Shown piece after piece: positions 35,522 through 48,328 of a DNA stretch of 64,000 bases; the first letter of the stretch is position 1, and every line of letters starts with the position of its first letter. The DNA is taken from the NCBI GenBank assembly GCA_951799445.1, contig OX637295.1, positions 18,662,001 through 18,726,000 on the forward strand. Direction: 5' to 3'. The position numbers and the translations under genes were made by a program. This stretch comes from Pseudisothecium myosuroides. Lineage: Eukaryota; Streptophyta; Bryopsida; Hypnales; Lembophyllaceae. Below the pieces are notes generated by a model. That model was given only the letters and a program-made list of their open reading frames with translations, was not told where the DNA came from and did not search any database.

Positions 35522-36089
35522 GATGCACGCACGTACCGAGTAACCCATGTCAAACCCATTGACGTTTGTCCAATTCTTCTCCATCTGCCTGCAACATCAA
35601 ATATCACAGTAATGTCCATCAGGGTAATCACATTCGACTCTGCAATGCAATTCGGTCACAAATCCATCGAAAACCCTGGGGTGATCAACTTGGTTTGCCA
35701 TGAGTGAACCTGAAAGTCCTCTCCGGAGTGCTAGCTGATACATACCTCAACTTTTTTTTGCAACATATCTAAGGTGTCATTCGCTGCCGAGTGAAACGTC
35801 TCCTCCGAAATCAAGGCACTGTAAAAAGAACGCAAGTCAACACCACGTACTTAAGACTATTTGCGTGTTATTCATACCAGCAAAGCTCCAAGCACCTTCT
35901 GAACTATTTGTAGTGTGGCACTAATAATTCATTCGCAGTAAGACCAACACGGACGTTGAAATTCCAGAGTGCACTGGTACACATTCCAATATTCATGAAA
36001 CCCAATTCTACATTGCTGACAAACATCCGAGGGCAAACCTAGCGAATGTCAAATTTGAACGACATGGTTAGAAACACTATGCATGTATA
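35522..36089. other. Unique region, no gene recognised
   Basis: Mixed composition. A minus-strand frame reads GRWRRIGQTSMGLTWV after a possible acceptor, but no family or partner exon was recognised. Confidence 0.3.
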
Positions 36090-36371
36090 CATTAGAGGAG
36101 ATTTGGGCTTCTAAGAGCCCGCGAGTTCCCAGACTGTGGGAACTCTGCAGGACTACTGAAACGCTGCCGTATGATGATTCTGACGTGGCCAAGTGACTGT
36201 CACATCATTTTTTATTTTTTATTTTTTTTGAAATTTTTTTTGAATATTCTTTTAGCATTTTAATAACTTTTTTTTTTTTTTAATAATTTTTTTTTCTGAC
36301 AGTAGGGGCTAGTTCCCAGCATTGGAAACAGCCCTGAAACGGTCTTCTAGAGGCTCAGATCTCCTCTAATG
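36090..36371. mobile_element. MITE, CATTAGAGGAG-terminus family
   Basis: 282 bp with ends CATTAGAGGAGATTTGGG and CAGATCTCCTCTAATG. The terminal thirds are GC-rich and the centre is a T-rich tract. It is related to 5,081, 37,110 and 45,161. No clear target duplication. Confidence 0.6.
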
Positions 36372-37109
36372 AGGTAAACACATTTTCACTGTTGAATCTT
36401 TTTAGCACCACAGATAGAGGAAGAAAATCGATCATCAAACTCTATCAAACTAGGGTGTCCAAAAGACTCGAGCATCCACAAACTGAAGAAACACTCATTA
36501 TGTGGACACTATGAATAAGTTAGTTGTCTCATATTAAGTGCCATAAAAATGATATTATTTTGAATTTGAATCCAACTAATGAAATGAAGATCATAAAGTT
36601 TAGTTTGAGCTCCATTTTGAAATTTTCAAAAATTACTAAAATTAAATATTTTATTACGGAGTACATTGTAAATTGTGAGTGTAATTTTCATACCTTTTGA
36701 TTTCTATTTATAGAATTTTATGGAAATTTGGATTGGACTTTGATGTTCTTCACTATTGTACACACATGTGGTAAAATTTTCAGATTTTTTGAGATGATTT
36801 TTACTTTGATATAATTTTCTTTATGATACACATTTTCTTAACATTTTCTGCAAAAACTCTTAAGCAATTCAACTTTTTGCAAAAGAATATAAAATTCTTG
36901 TAAAGAAAAGAAGACATGTAATGTCATTTCTAACAGTTTTGAAAAAAAAATCATTTACATTTAGTTGCTAAATGGAAGCATAGAGAGTGAAGGAATTTGT
37001 CTTGCACCTCTGTGGTCACATGCCCTATATATTAGGGATACAAATTGATTTAGAAGATGGACATATCAAAAGCATTTGATCAATGGCTCTTTTAGTCACT
37101 TGGCACTTT
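36372..37109. other. AT-rich intergenic DNA, no gene seen
   Basis: Only short frames on either strand and no recognisable repeats apart from the flanking MITEs. Confidence 0.4.
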
Positions 37110-37380
37110 CATTAGATGAGATTAACCTACTAAACAAGGCCGCGAGTTCCCCGAAGTACTCGGACTATAGGAACTCTGCTACAGCAACAATCTGACTAAT
37201 ATCAGTATTTAATTATTTTTTTAATATTATTATTGGGAAAAAATTAAACTAATTAATTTTTTTTAAAATTTGATTTATTGATTTATTTTTATTATTTTAA
37301 TATTCTAATTGTTGCACTATTCATTAGAGCCAAGGGAACAAGGCTAAAACATCCTCCAATGCCCTCAAAAAACATCTAAT
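37110..37380. mobile_element. MITE, CATTAGATGAG-terminus family
   Basis: 271 bp, starts CATTAGATGAGATTAACC and ends AAAACATCTAATG. It shares the motif GCGAGTTCCC...GGAACTCTGC with the 36,090 copy just inside the left end, and an AT-rich core. No target duplication was identified. Confidence 0.55.
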
Positions 37381-37762
37381 GTTGGTGTCCTTATCCTATA
37401 TAATTGTGAGGTTGTTTTGAAATTCCAATATACACAATGGAAATGGGTCAATGACTAATTATTCATTTAAATATACTTCTCACCGTAGCCGTTAAGGACA
37501 ATACAACCAAGAAGTAACCAATGGATGACTTTCCAATGTACAAATGAAGAATGTACCTACTGAACACCCTTAAAATCAAATCATATTTTTATGACTACCT
37601 TGTACATAGGCCAATGTCCTTCCTGGGCTAGTAACTACTGTAAATGTTCATGGCAATTTGTCACTAGAAACCAACCTCATACAAGGGCAAGTCAACAACC
37701 TATGGGAAATTTGAAACTTTTTGGAGCAACCTTTTGCCAATTCCATCCAGTCTTCGCTTTAA

Positions 37763-38685
37763 CCCCTAAAGGACCGTTGTCCGTTCGGGGGACAAATGCG
37801 TTTTTGGGCAAGTACCTACGGATTGAAATTTTTCGTGATTTTTGAAACTTTTTTTGAAGATAGAAAAACTGATAAGCTTTGTGGAAATATAATTTTTTTC
37901 ACAATTAGTGACCGGGAAAAAAAGTTATGACCAAATAAGCTCAAAACAAGGGACGGCGGGCAACCTAGGCAGCAAAAAAAATGGACAAAACTTTGTATTT
38001 TTTATTTTGAATTTTTTTCTCATAGATTATATTTTTGTCTATCTATAAAGCTTTGATTCATTTCATTTGGATTTATTATGAGAAAGATATGGACACTCTT
38101 GTTTTTCAGGCAGTTAGAGCATCTTCCTGAAAAAAATAACTTGTAGGATGCATTTCTGAATGCAAATTTTCAAATTTTTCAGGGTTTTTTTTTTCATGGT
38201 TTATATTACTTGCTAGAACAATCTCACCATTGGGATTAGTGCATTTTAATTCCATCTAAAATATATGAATATTTAAAATTTTCCTTCTATCTCGTACCTA
38301 CTTCTACTTATCAATTTTTTAAAGAATGATAATTAAGTTTTTTTGAATTTTATTTTTTCCTAGACTCTCAACTCAATTCTCCACTATAAAGATTTAAAGC
38401 TCAAAACTCTGTAGTGCAAAAATTTTAAGTTAAAAATGTTTAAAGTCAAAAAATCTAGTCCCGCAATGTGTTGAAAAACTTGTTTTTTTCACTTTAAACG
38501 CAAATATCTCACAATCTGTGTGGTCAAAAATTCTGAAATTTTTTCCACACACTCTCAAACTAGTTAGGTGTAAGATCCTATGTTTATATGTGGGAAAAAA
38601 TAATTTTCAATTTTTTTACTCTTTGCTATAGAAATGGTAGTTTTGAGTGTTTTTTGGCAAAGAAAAGGCCATGGTCCTTTAGGGG
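37763..38685. mobile_element. TTAA-type element with well-conserved termini
   Basis: 923 bp starting CCCCTAAAGGACCGTTGTCC and ending GGTCCTTTAGGGG, with TTAA at 37,759-37,762 and a decayed ATAA at 38,686-38,689. Internally it matches 8,127-9,044 along its whole length and the truncated copy at 4,665-4,939. It is the best reference copy of the subfamily. No transposase frame. Confidence 0.7.
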
Positions 38686-39001
38686 ATAAAATTTGCCAAA
38701 TCTGTTTTAATACAACAAATTATGTATCAATAAAAAAACAATATAGTTGAAAATTGTAAAAACAGGCTTTCTCATCCTACACCCCGTTGATCGCCACATC
38801 TGCCATAAGTAGAAAAATACAAAAAATTGACAAAAAATTTATGCTACTAGTGACTCTCATCTTCAACTCCGTTACAGCGTGCGTTGAAAATTGCATTGCA
38901 CACCAGCCTCTCAGAGGTTGACAGCAAGCAAGAGTCTTGACTTGCTCCAATTCAACCACTCACGTACAATGGACCACGGACCTCAAAGCCATTAAATAAT
39001 C

Positions 39002-39481
39002 ATTGGACCGACCGACCGACCGATTCAAACTAAAATGGGAATCCTTCCTTGATCGACGACTCAAGGAGTCACCTCTTGCTTGGGACCCGAAAATCGATGA
39101 ATTTGGACGATTGTCCTCGCCTGTACCTTGATGGTACACAAGCAATACCGATATTGTAGTACGTGCTGGAGCTAGCGAATAAAATAACTTGTAAGGAAGG
39201 TCGTGCGAGACGCTCCCTGACAGCACAGGGAGTCACATCGCTGACGCTCAGAAGATTTACCTTACCCGTCGGAGTGGCTACCCGGGAATTTTTCTGAGTC
39301 GCATGTGGCGACTGCTTTTTTTCCGACGTCCAGCAGTACCTGACGACAGTTCTCCTACTTCGGAGGCTGAATTGGCGAATCTGCAATTCTGCATACAATT
39401 TGAATTCGAATATTACCCAGGGGAGTTGAACCCCGGCCGTGAAGGCCTTGCCCAACGCAATGGGTAATCCCACCCACCTCC
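39002..39481 (-). mobile_element. SINE-like element with tRNA-type box B and (TCGG)n tail
   Basis: On the minus strand the 5' part contains GGTTCAACTCC (39,422-39,432), which fits the box B consensus of RNA polymerase III promoters. An imperfect box A region lies about 35 bp upstream. The body is GC-richer than its surroundings, and the element appears to end in a short CGGTCGGTCGGTCGG repeat at 39,007-39,022. There is no complete tRNA fold and no clear target duplication. It could be a tRNA-derived SINE. Confidence 0.4.
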
Positions 39482-39584
39482 AACCCAGTTAGTAAAACTG
39501 TGAAAAAAACTTTGAAGCCCAAACTTGCCGGATTAATGGAAACAGAGCTTACAACTCTGTTCCCCGCCGTACTCTGTCCTCCCG

Positions 39585-42044
39585 CTATGAGGTGATGGCC
39601 TTGTGCACAGGGAAGGTGCTCAAAGTGAAGAACTCCTGTGAGAAGAGTTTAACACAAGTATCGACATGCCCATCTAAACGGTTTCTCAATTTCGACTTCA
39701 TGAAGCTGAGTGTTGAAAAGGTGCGCTCATCGACAACACTTCCCAGGACCGCACATGTTGCAATTTCAGCCAACTTAATGAACTCTGACAAACGGTTCAG
39801 CATGAGTGCGTTTTGTCCAATACGAACCCATACCTTTGTCAAAGGATTCTGCTCCAAGGGTTCCTCCATAGCTACTTTTGCATGGGATTTCATGGTGAGC
39901 TTGAATAGTGACATTTGCATCGTTAAGAGCCTCCCGTCTATGAGGGGATCCACCTGCAGCTGCTTGGGCTCCTCGTCATTCCTGAAATCGACCTGGCGCA
40001 CCAAAGCAAAGTGGGACTTCACAGTTGCAATGTGCAAGGGAAACAAGTCGTCAGCGTTGGGTTGCAACCAGTATTGAGGAAATACTATGCCCAAAGAAGA
40101 CATCAGCTCAACCTCAGGGAAGCGCACATCTAGCTCCAAAGTGAGCATTTCAGCTGCATCTCGGCACTGTGACTTCACTGAGGAAATGACGGCAGCCAAG
40201 TCGTCCTTTTTCACCGCCAGCTTCTTTCCATTGACAGGGCAGAGAGAGTGTGCTGGATATGTGTGTCCTGCAATCCGGAAAGCAAGAGTCTCCCCTCTAA
40301 TATTCAAGTCAGTCACCCATTCCTGTGAAATGCAATACGATTGATCGTGGATGACATCATAAAACATTTGGAAATGTTGTTGTTGCCAAGCGGAGTCCTT
40401 GTCAGTGTACATGGCGTACAATTCACCTTGGCAAATCTTAACTGTCGCTACATAGTCACTCATGAACACATGGTCAGACTGCGCAAATTTCATGAGTGAA
40501 TTCACGGATTCCAGCAGAGGCATTATGCAAGGGAGACCAAGCAATGTACCAATATCACAGAGGAGATCGTAATTGACCCTAGCTGATTCCTTCGTAGCTG
40601 CCTACTTCGCGGTCAAATTGGGCTCCTTCACCGCCGCATTTTCACACATCTTCACAACAAGTGTCTTGTACTTGCCCATGATCCTCCGCAATTACTCTAG
40701 CAAAGAAATCCACCATGTTTTCCCATTGCGGAGCATCCGCTGGCCCTCTGTTTCCACTAACTTGGCAAGTTTCTGGAATTCTAAGTTACGCTTCAGACTG
40801 TGACTGAAGTAGGCATACATTTCCTGGCACAATGCTTCTAGTTTACAGACAACCGGCAAATTCGAAAGTGGCTCAACAGCTAGATTTGTTCGATGTGCCA
40901 TGCAATGCACACCAAACAAAAAGGGGGCCATGTGCTCCTTCATTTGTACAATCACCCCATTCCAAGATCCCTGGAACATGGACGCACCATCTGCACCAAA
41001 GCAAACTAGTCTACTGGCAACCTCAGATTTTGACAACCCTATGTGATGAAAAACCATACCGTTGATGCAGCTGCGAACTCCGTCAGCCCCGTTGCCTTCT
41101 ACCAGCCGACTCAAGGACAGCAGAATCGGGACTCACTTGAAGCCAACGCAAATGTACAAGTGAATGGACAGCCATGACTGAGAATCCACAGTGGTTACCT
41201 CGTCAGCACTCAAGGAGAAGAAGCGGGCCTTACAGATGACCTGCTTCGTATGATCTGCCAACGCCTTCGCCAAGTGTTCAGCCATCTCCCAAGCCACGGG
41301 AATACTCCAATGTTTTGAAGGGAAATCCGGCACAAAAAGAAGCTACAACAGCTCCCACAGGTTCTCGAACTGGTTCAACGGCCGACCCTGCATCAGCAAC
41401 CACAAAATGGACCGAAATTGCACCACTTTTCGCTTCCGCTCTGCAATTGTCCCTTGAGCCACCTGCTGAAGCACAGTATCTCCAGCCTTCCCAAGACGTG
41501 CAAAGTATGTTTTTTCGTTTTTCATATGCGCATTATTGGCAAGAAAATAATGGTCCCCTGCCTTCACTTTCCCAAAAGAAGTAGCTGCCTTCCTTCTACC
41601 ATAATGTTTCCAAAGAGAATCAAGCTTTGGAGCAATTAACTTCTCCCTCCCCTCAACCTCGGTACAAATTTTGCATCGTACCTGCCTGATCTTCCCATCT
41701 GCTCCAACGACACTCTCGGCCCATGGCATGCGTGCGGCCCAAGTGTCCTGCCATTGCCGATTTGCCTCGTACCGTGAGCGCTTCATCCAAGCCTGCTCAT
41801 GCGCTGATGACACCTCTGCTGCGTCGAGGATCACCACGTCCGAAGCTGCGACCAACGGGATCAACGGTGCGTCAAGATCGACAGCAGAATCCAGACCAGC
41901 AGCACTGATCGGACGGGTGCCCAAAAACACCGGGGAGTCACAATGTGCCTGCATCAAGCCAGATTCGGGGGTTGATTCAGGAACACCAAAATCCACCCTC
42001 CCTTCATACAGAAACTTCTTCATCATGGACTGATGGAGAGCCAT
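39585..42044 (-). pseudogene. hAT-superfamily transposase with BED-like zinc finger, four in-frame stops
   Basis: One frame of 820 codons spans the region without any frameshift but is interrupted by TAG (41,343-41,345), TGA (41,133-41,135), TAA (40,692-40,694) and TAG (40,602-40,604). The N-terminal part has a zinc-finger-like CKIC...LDSLWKHYGRRKA segment, as in plant and animal ZNF862-like hAT proteins. The middle has SADEVTTVDSQSW and FGADGASMFQGSWNGV...GVHCMAHRTNLA, typical of the RNase H-like core. The C-terminus VVDERTFSTLSFMKSKLRNRL is the hAT dimerisation motif. All four stops could come from single C-to-T changes in CAG, CGA or CAA codons. The element ends and 8-bp duplication were not found. 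Confidence 0.85.
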
Positions 42045-43575
42045 GATCAGACACCAACTATAGAGCCGAAATCGTCACAACAGAGCAACAGCACAAGTAC
42101 AAAAATGAATGAGTGACAACAGGGTGAAGGATGAGAACTCATCTGCTGAAAATTGGCTGAGAATTTTGCAATTTATGGTCGAACGCAACAGACTTCCACC
42201 GCAAACCTGTCAAACATGAACAAAAGACGAAAAACAACTGCACAAACCCTCCATTGCTAAAATACAAAGCCCCCATCAATGCACACGATAAATTTGTAAT
42301 CTCAAAGTCTACTCGCCCATGCTCCACGTTCTAGCCACATTCTCCTGCAACATTCTTAGGTACCCTAAACGGAAGAAAGATACAAAATTCTTCTCCTAAA
42401 GCGCTCAAGAACCTCCGCCACACCCTACAATTTCCTAAAACAAACTGCAATTAGGAACCTCAAAAGTCTGCTTCTCTCGCTAAACCCTCATCAGAATCCG
42501 CCACGATTGAACTAAAGCTGCATTCATTCTAAAAACGCAATTGGCTACAAATCTGGCAGTCAGCTTGAACATCAAGCGAATGAGAATGAAACAGCAGCAG
42601 AGTACCAGCGAAGATAATCTGGCGAAGGAGCAGGATTAGCAAGAGTTTAGGCGATAAACTCGCCCAAAGCTGTCGTTAGTGGCGACCAACCAATCCTAAT
42701 GGGGAGGTCAGGGAGGCGACTCTTCCAGGCCCGAGGCGGCTGACGGGGCACCCCAGCCGGCCTTGTCAGTCGACCTCAGGCGAAAAAAAAATTTCAAATC
42801 ACTTTTTTTTTAATATTTAATTCGCCAGCCTCAAAATGAAGGGGGCAAGTGGCGAAAATTCGCCAATAATTTATTCACTGGCTGGAGCTAGGACAGATCC
42901 TTCGTAAACACTGGCGGCATAAGCTTTCACGAAAACAGAACAGCCGGTGGACTTAAAGTGTGGGGAGCAACTGTGCGAACCGAGGGTGATTTGAATGTAC
43001 CAGACGGGTTGCTTTGGAGAGCAAGGATCTTGAGCACAATCATTGCAAGGTATGGGTTTCATTCAACTTGCACCAGCTACTTCTGTTGTGAGTTGTTTGT
43101 TTTCAGGAGCCATTCTGGCTCTCTATGAACTCCTCTCGGTGTGCATTATGAAATTCCCTAGCGCCTAGTGCACCAGTAATGTAGTATACTTTGATTGTCA
43201 CGTCCTGTAATTGAAGCCTAGAGCTCAATTAGTCCGATTACATACAGTAATTAATTCAGCGCACACCTTAGTGAAGTCTTTGCATGGTATCATCACCTCC
43301 ACATCTATCGGTAGCTTGAATTTGTCTGGGGTTTGCTATGGATAAGGGTAATGAGTTCGTTTCCTTGAGACGCACGCATGCCTTGGGAGCGAGCTTTGCT
43401 TGGGATTGCTTGTTGGTCATTTCTTTTTAAGAAAGTAGCTATAATGCTTGGTGACCTGGTACAGTATCGCTACACAAGGCTCTCAAGCCTCCTCGCTAAA
43501 TGAAAGCAAGTTCGGCAGTCCATTGGGTTTCTAACGGTGAATTCCAACTCTATCTAGGACGCCCAATCACCAACC
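42045..43575. other. hAT 5' flank and CTL upstream region
   Basis: 42,697-42,845 is GC-rich and partly resembles the CATTAG-type MITEs (AATGGGGAGGTCAGGGAGG near the left, CAGCCTCAAAATG at the right). 43,080-43,575 precedes the CTL start codon and should hold its promoter. No clear TATA box was identified. No other gene seen. Confidence 0.35.
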
Positions 43576-46500
43576 ATGGAGTCCACCATTGTCGAATCCC
43601 AAGAGCCGCTGTTACATGACCAAACCCAAACCCCAAACCCCTTCCCTACAGAATCCGAGCGACCCTACCGTGACTCCATCTTCACCTTCCTCTTCCTCAC
43701 CACCATCCTCACCACCTTCACATTCGGCATCATCGCCTCCACACACACAGACACCCTCAACTTGGACACCAAACTGCACCTTTCTCTCTTCAAACCCACC
43801 ACCAACAAATGCGAAATCACACAGCAACAGACTCCAGAAGACCCTGACTCTACTTCTGCAATTGTCACCCTGGCTGCGGTCGCCTTCTTCACTTCTCTAG
43901 CACTCACATTCCCACTCAGCCTCTTGCTCATCTCCCTCCTGCGTCTTTACACACGCCCCATGGTTTTACTGTCTGCGGCTATAGCTGCCCTCTTGCCTCT
44001 CGGTATCTGTGTCTCATTGTTCTCATGGTGTCTCGGTGTCCCCGAAGGCTGCGCAACGTTGGGGCCCATGAGTAAGCGGATTTTTCTCTTGGTGGGCCTT
44101 CCGTCATGGTCGGTTCTGATGGCTTGTGAGCTTCGGAAGAATTGGATGGGGAGCGCTTTTGAGAATGGAGTCCAGGCGCTGAGCATGGCGACGGAGTTTT
44201 TGAAGGAGCATTTTGAGCTTTTGATTGTGAATCCGGTGTTGCTGATGGGATGGATGGTGTTCGTGAATGGATCCATTTTTATGTTCATGTGGTATGCGAT
44301 CAATGTTGGGGAGATAGTCCCGGATTTTGACGTTGTGAAAGATCCGAGTAAGGGATGTGAGCTTGCCACTGGAAGTCCTTGCTGCTGGGCAGAGCGTCCG
44401 GGATGGGTCTATGCTTATATCATTTTTGCTAGTAAGTTACTCTTTGCTCTGAAACCTTTCTTTTGGATCAGGTTTGGGATCATGCATGCTAACTTTATTT
44501 TGAGTGTTGGAGTTTGGGATGTATGGTTTTGAACAAGGGTGAGGCTCCGCTATCCCTACAGTAAATTTAGAGAATCCATTCATCCGGGAAGTGAACTTGG
44601 GATTCGTGCAAGAAGTGTGTGAAAACTTGTAATCGATTGACACAGGCGTAATTTCTGGCAACTGAATTTGAGCTCATCACAATAGGAATGTGCAAAAGTT
44701 CAGATGCTGCAAGATTCTAGATTGTTGCAGGGTGAACGGAAACTCTCCCTGAATGTGTGGTAAATGGAGACTTGACATTCGTTTGGTTGATTCTGCTGCT
44801 CTGGAAAATCATCTAAATTTGCACTAGTTTTCGAATTGGATAACCACGAAGTGATGCCTGATTTCGTGTACAGAAATTTGTGGAGACTGTTCATCAATGG
44901 TCACCTAGTTTTGGTCATTACTAACTGGATTTTTTAATGCGTGGGCTCTTTTATGGTAGTCTTCACGGCTTTTTGGGTGCTTTGGGTGTCAATTGGTCTT
45001 GCACAATTGGCAACGTGTGGCACTGTCTCGAATTGGTACTTTGCACCAACGGGCTCTTCCAAAATTGGCAACATCAAGCGCTCTCTGAGGTACGTTAGTG
45101 TACCGGCATCAAATACTTGTCTTTGCCCTTAAATAAATAGAGATTACCCTCATTGTTTCACATTAGAGAAAATTTGGGGCCTTCGGGGGGCTCCGCAGCC
45201 CTCCGAGGTACCCTAAAATTTACTTTTTTTTTGCAAAAAAAATCATTTTCCCCCTATTCCGCACAGCTGAAACTGCAACGACAATGGCACAAGAATCAAA
45301 TTTTATTTTGTTTTAATTTTAATTTTTAAAAAAATTAAATTAAAAAAAAAAAATCGCGATTTTTGACCGTTTCGGCGAGCAGTTAGCCAAGTTGACTACT
45401 CACTGCAGGACAGTTCTAGAGTGACAGGCCAAGCTCTGAAATAGCTTGGCTTGTCACTCCGGAGCAACCCTCTGGAGGGCTGATATTTCTTCTAATGACT
45501 AAGTTTGAAGTAAGCGGTGCATCTAATTGTGACCTGTTTCCAAACCAACCCCGACATGTTCTTGCTTGAAATGTGAACTCTCCATTCATACGACCCTAGA
45601 GTTGATTTTGGGCACATGTAACTTAAACACTTTGGAAATTCATAGTTTATATATATGGTATCCCAAAAATGCATACTAAGTGAACTTGGGATTCCCAACT
45701 AGTTCCAAGAAACACTCAAAAGTTTAATAACAAGAACTATGATCAAGTGTTGAACTGGACAATTGTTGGTGCAGTTAATTTATTTAGAACTTAAAATATT
45801 TGTCCCTATAATATCACTAATTACTACTTATTATAGTAGTTATTGTTATTAAACATACATTATTTTTATTGGATTTAATTGGCAATTGAAAGAGGATTCC
45901 AATGCTCTTTAACATGCATTATTTGGGCATAATATAAACAAGTTAAGTGTTGCTTTTAGGTGTCGCATTTTGGGCAGTGCTGACTTTGGGTGACCATACC
46001 ACAATTTCCAAAGCACATCTCTTTCACTTTTTCTAATCTAATTGTAATGACAGGAATGCATATGGGTCGTCATTTGGAACAATGTGCAATCAAGGTACGA
46101 TTGTCACCATTTTTGTTGTTTCATTGGTGGGACGTTTAAAGAAGATAAGTGATTAAGTGTTAAAGAACAGTCCCCAGTCAAGCATCTTTCGGAGATGCTT
46201 TTCAAGGATGTTCCAGTTTCCGGAGTTTCTTTTTGGATATGCTATCATCTTTGCAAGCATCTTGGGAGATAGCTTTGGGGAGTCTTCAAAGAAGTCACAC
46301 AATCTCTTCCAACGGACTTCACTACCTTCCACAATTACAACCGAGGGGCCTTTCCATTATTTAGCAATTCAAACATTTATGAAGTTGACCTTGATATGTA
46401 CTCTTTTTCAAACACTTGTTGTAAGATGGTCCATTCAATGCTTGTTAGTTCCTCTCCCTTTAGTACTAAATTTTTAAGTACTATTGGTAGTCTATAGGTA

Positions 46501-47354
46501 CAAAAATATGTGAAGTTTAATTAGTTTGTCATGCAACCCCACATCAAAACTATTCGTTGAATACTGACATCTCATAATGTTTGTTGGCCAAATTGTTAGT
46601 AGATTGAGGTTTCCATTTTGACTCAAGGTTGATATTTGTAAATTGATTGGGATTGAGAAATTAGCCCAAGAATACTGTGACAATAAGATGGGTAGTTGTA
46701 AAACCAATTGCCGTCCCAATTTTGGCAAGATATATTGACTACATTCATAAGAGAATACCAGCCTTGAACTGTCCAATACATGTTGCTATTGAAGTGTTCT
46801 AAAAGAAGAGATTTTGAGTTGATTTCAATTGGCATTTTACAATGACATGCTCTTTGAAATTTTGGTAGAATTGGATCACACATTAGGTGTTACAAAAACC
46901 TACCTTAAGTACCTTATATCATAATATTTTTTTCATGTACAAATTTTTGCTAAGATCACAATTTTCCAAACATTTGCCATCTATTTTCAAAATTCATTTT
47001 CCCCTAGCCTACCTTACAACCTCGGTTATGTGGAAGTGGCTTGATCTGTTTAGATTTGGATGCTAAGGCTGTTGTTTGTTTGAATTCGTGCTGCAGGTTT
47101 ATGCAATGCTGGAGTGTTTTTCAAAGGCAGATTCTGAGACGAAATTTTTGATTGCCATGTTACTGTGCTTTCCTTTTATAATGACTTGGCTGGGATCAGT
47201 ATACTTTATAGCTGTCTCTTCCGTGTTTAGCACGGTGTATGTCTGTTATGCAATGGAGAAGGACATTGGGGAGATCTCAAAGCCGGAGGTTTGTAATGCA
47301 CTCCTTGTCATCTCACCTTCATCGCCTGAAAATGGAGCTGAGCTTGGCATCTGA
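43576..47354 (+). pseudogene. Choline transporter-like (CTL/SLC44) family gene, four exons, one in-frame stop
   Basis: Multi-pass membrane protein of the plasma-membrane choline transporter-like family, proposed to move choline or related solutes. Exons: 43,576-44,431, 44,960-45,089, 46,054-46,420 and 47,097-47,354; all junctions are GT/AG and keep phase (537 codons with the stop). Exon 1 encodes about five hydrophobic segments (33-55, 95-122, 127-150, 168-184, 216-242). Exon 2 gives the family signature ...IGLAQLATCGTVSNWYF. Exon 3 starts NAYGSSFGTMC, matching the family GPSFGT motif, and continues FGYAIIFASILGDSFGESSKKSHNLF. Exon 4 ends with STVYVCYAMEKD, like the C-terminal VDTLFLCF..D motif. 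A single TAA at 46,154-46,156 (codon 363) interrupts exon 3 with homology continuing in frame on both sides. It may be a recent pseudogene or an assembly error; no alternative intron restores frame. 3' remnants lie in units 1 and 2. Confidence 0.75.
45161..45497. mobile_element. MITE, CATTAG-terminus family, inside CTL intron 2
   Basis: 337 bp with ends CATTAGAGAAAATTTGGGG and GATATTTCTTCTAATG. GC-rich shoulders (GGGGGGCTCCGCAGCCC) surround a T/A-rich centre. An inner inverted repeat GACAGGCCAAGCT/AGCTTGGCTTGTC lies near 45,430. It sits wholly within the intron, so splicing need not be affected. Confidence 0.6.
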
Positions 47355-47485
47355 GGTGCAGCGTCATCCTACAAAGGCGTCAAATGGAGATGCATCAATG
47401 AAAGCAGACGGACGGCCCTGGGAACACATGTATTTTCCTGCAAAGTGGATGCTGCAAAGTATTTGAGTGATTAAGAAGAAGTGTG

Positions 47486-48328
47486 GGGTGATTGCAAGAA
47501 ACACTTGTACTATTTGTTGCGTTTTGCATTTTTGGACTTTTAGTACTTTTTGTACTATGAGTCACCTTCAGTACTATTGAAGGCATGGAACATAAAATTT
47601 GAATGGTCAATTGGATTTCAAATTTATCATTTTGACAACATGTGATGTTCATCATTGGATGACAAAAATGGATGGAAATACTTAATTTGCCATTTAAAAA
47701 CAATTTAAATTAGCAAACATAAGGTACTACAAGCCCCAACAGTACTCTTGAGTCTTTCTGTGTACCTTAAAGTACTATTTTGAGCCACATGCTACAATTT
47801 ACCCTAGAAAATGAGACTTTCACGTTTCTATTTTTGAAAATTAGGAAATGAGTTTGAAAAAATTATTTTAAAAATGGCCATTGTTGCTGACTAAGAGCAA
47901 AGTAGGAAGATCAAAGTTAGAACTACAAAAATGTTTTTAATTCAACATAAATTTAACCTAAATATAGCACACTTTAAGCCAATATAAAACACACTTGGAA
48001 AATGTTTTTGGAAATCCCTCCCTTGAGAAGGTGTATTTCTATTAAAAGAGCTATTTTACCAAATTTGATGATGTAACTCTTCAAAAAAGGTACTCGATAG
48101 TACTAAAAACCACCAAATCGCATGTGTGACATATATTCAAAATTCAATATTATCTATTAAATTAATTTTGAAAAAATTGAAATAATTCAAGTGCATTTTC
48201 TATTGCTATAGGAAGGTTGCTTTTGAATTCCATGTTCATTCAATCATTTTTGCAATACTTATTGCACAAATCAACTTCCGCATTGAACGTGTGACGGAAA
48301 ATAGTACAGGTGTTTCTTGCAATCACCC
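47486..48328. mobile_element. 843-bp TIR element downstream of the CTL gene
   Basis: Ends GGGTGATTGCAAGAAACAC and GTGTTTCTTGCAATCACCC are perfect inverted repeats, extended imperfectly by TTGTACTATT/AATAGTACAG. Units 1 and 2 lack it (near 13,020 and 26,070). The flanks share only TG, so the target-duplication length is unclear. No coding frame was recognised. The superfamily is not assigned. Confidence 0.65.
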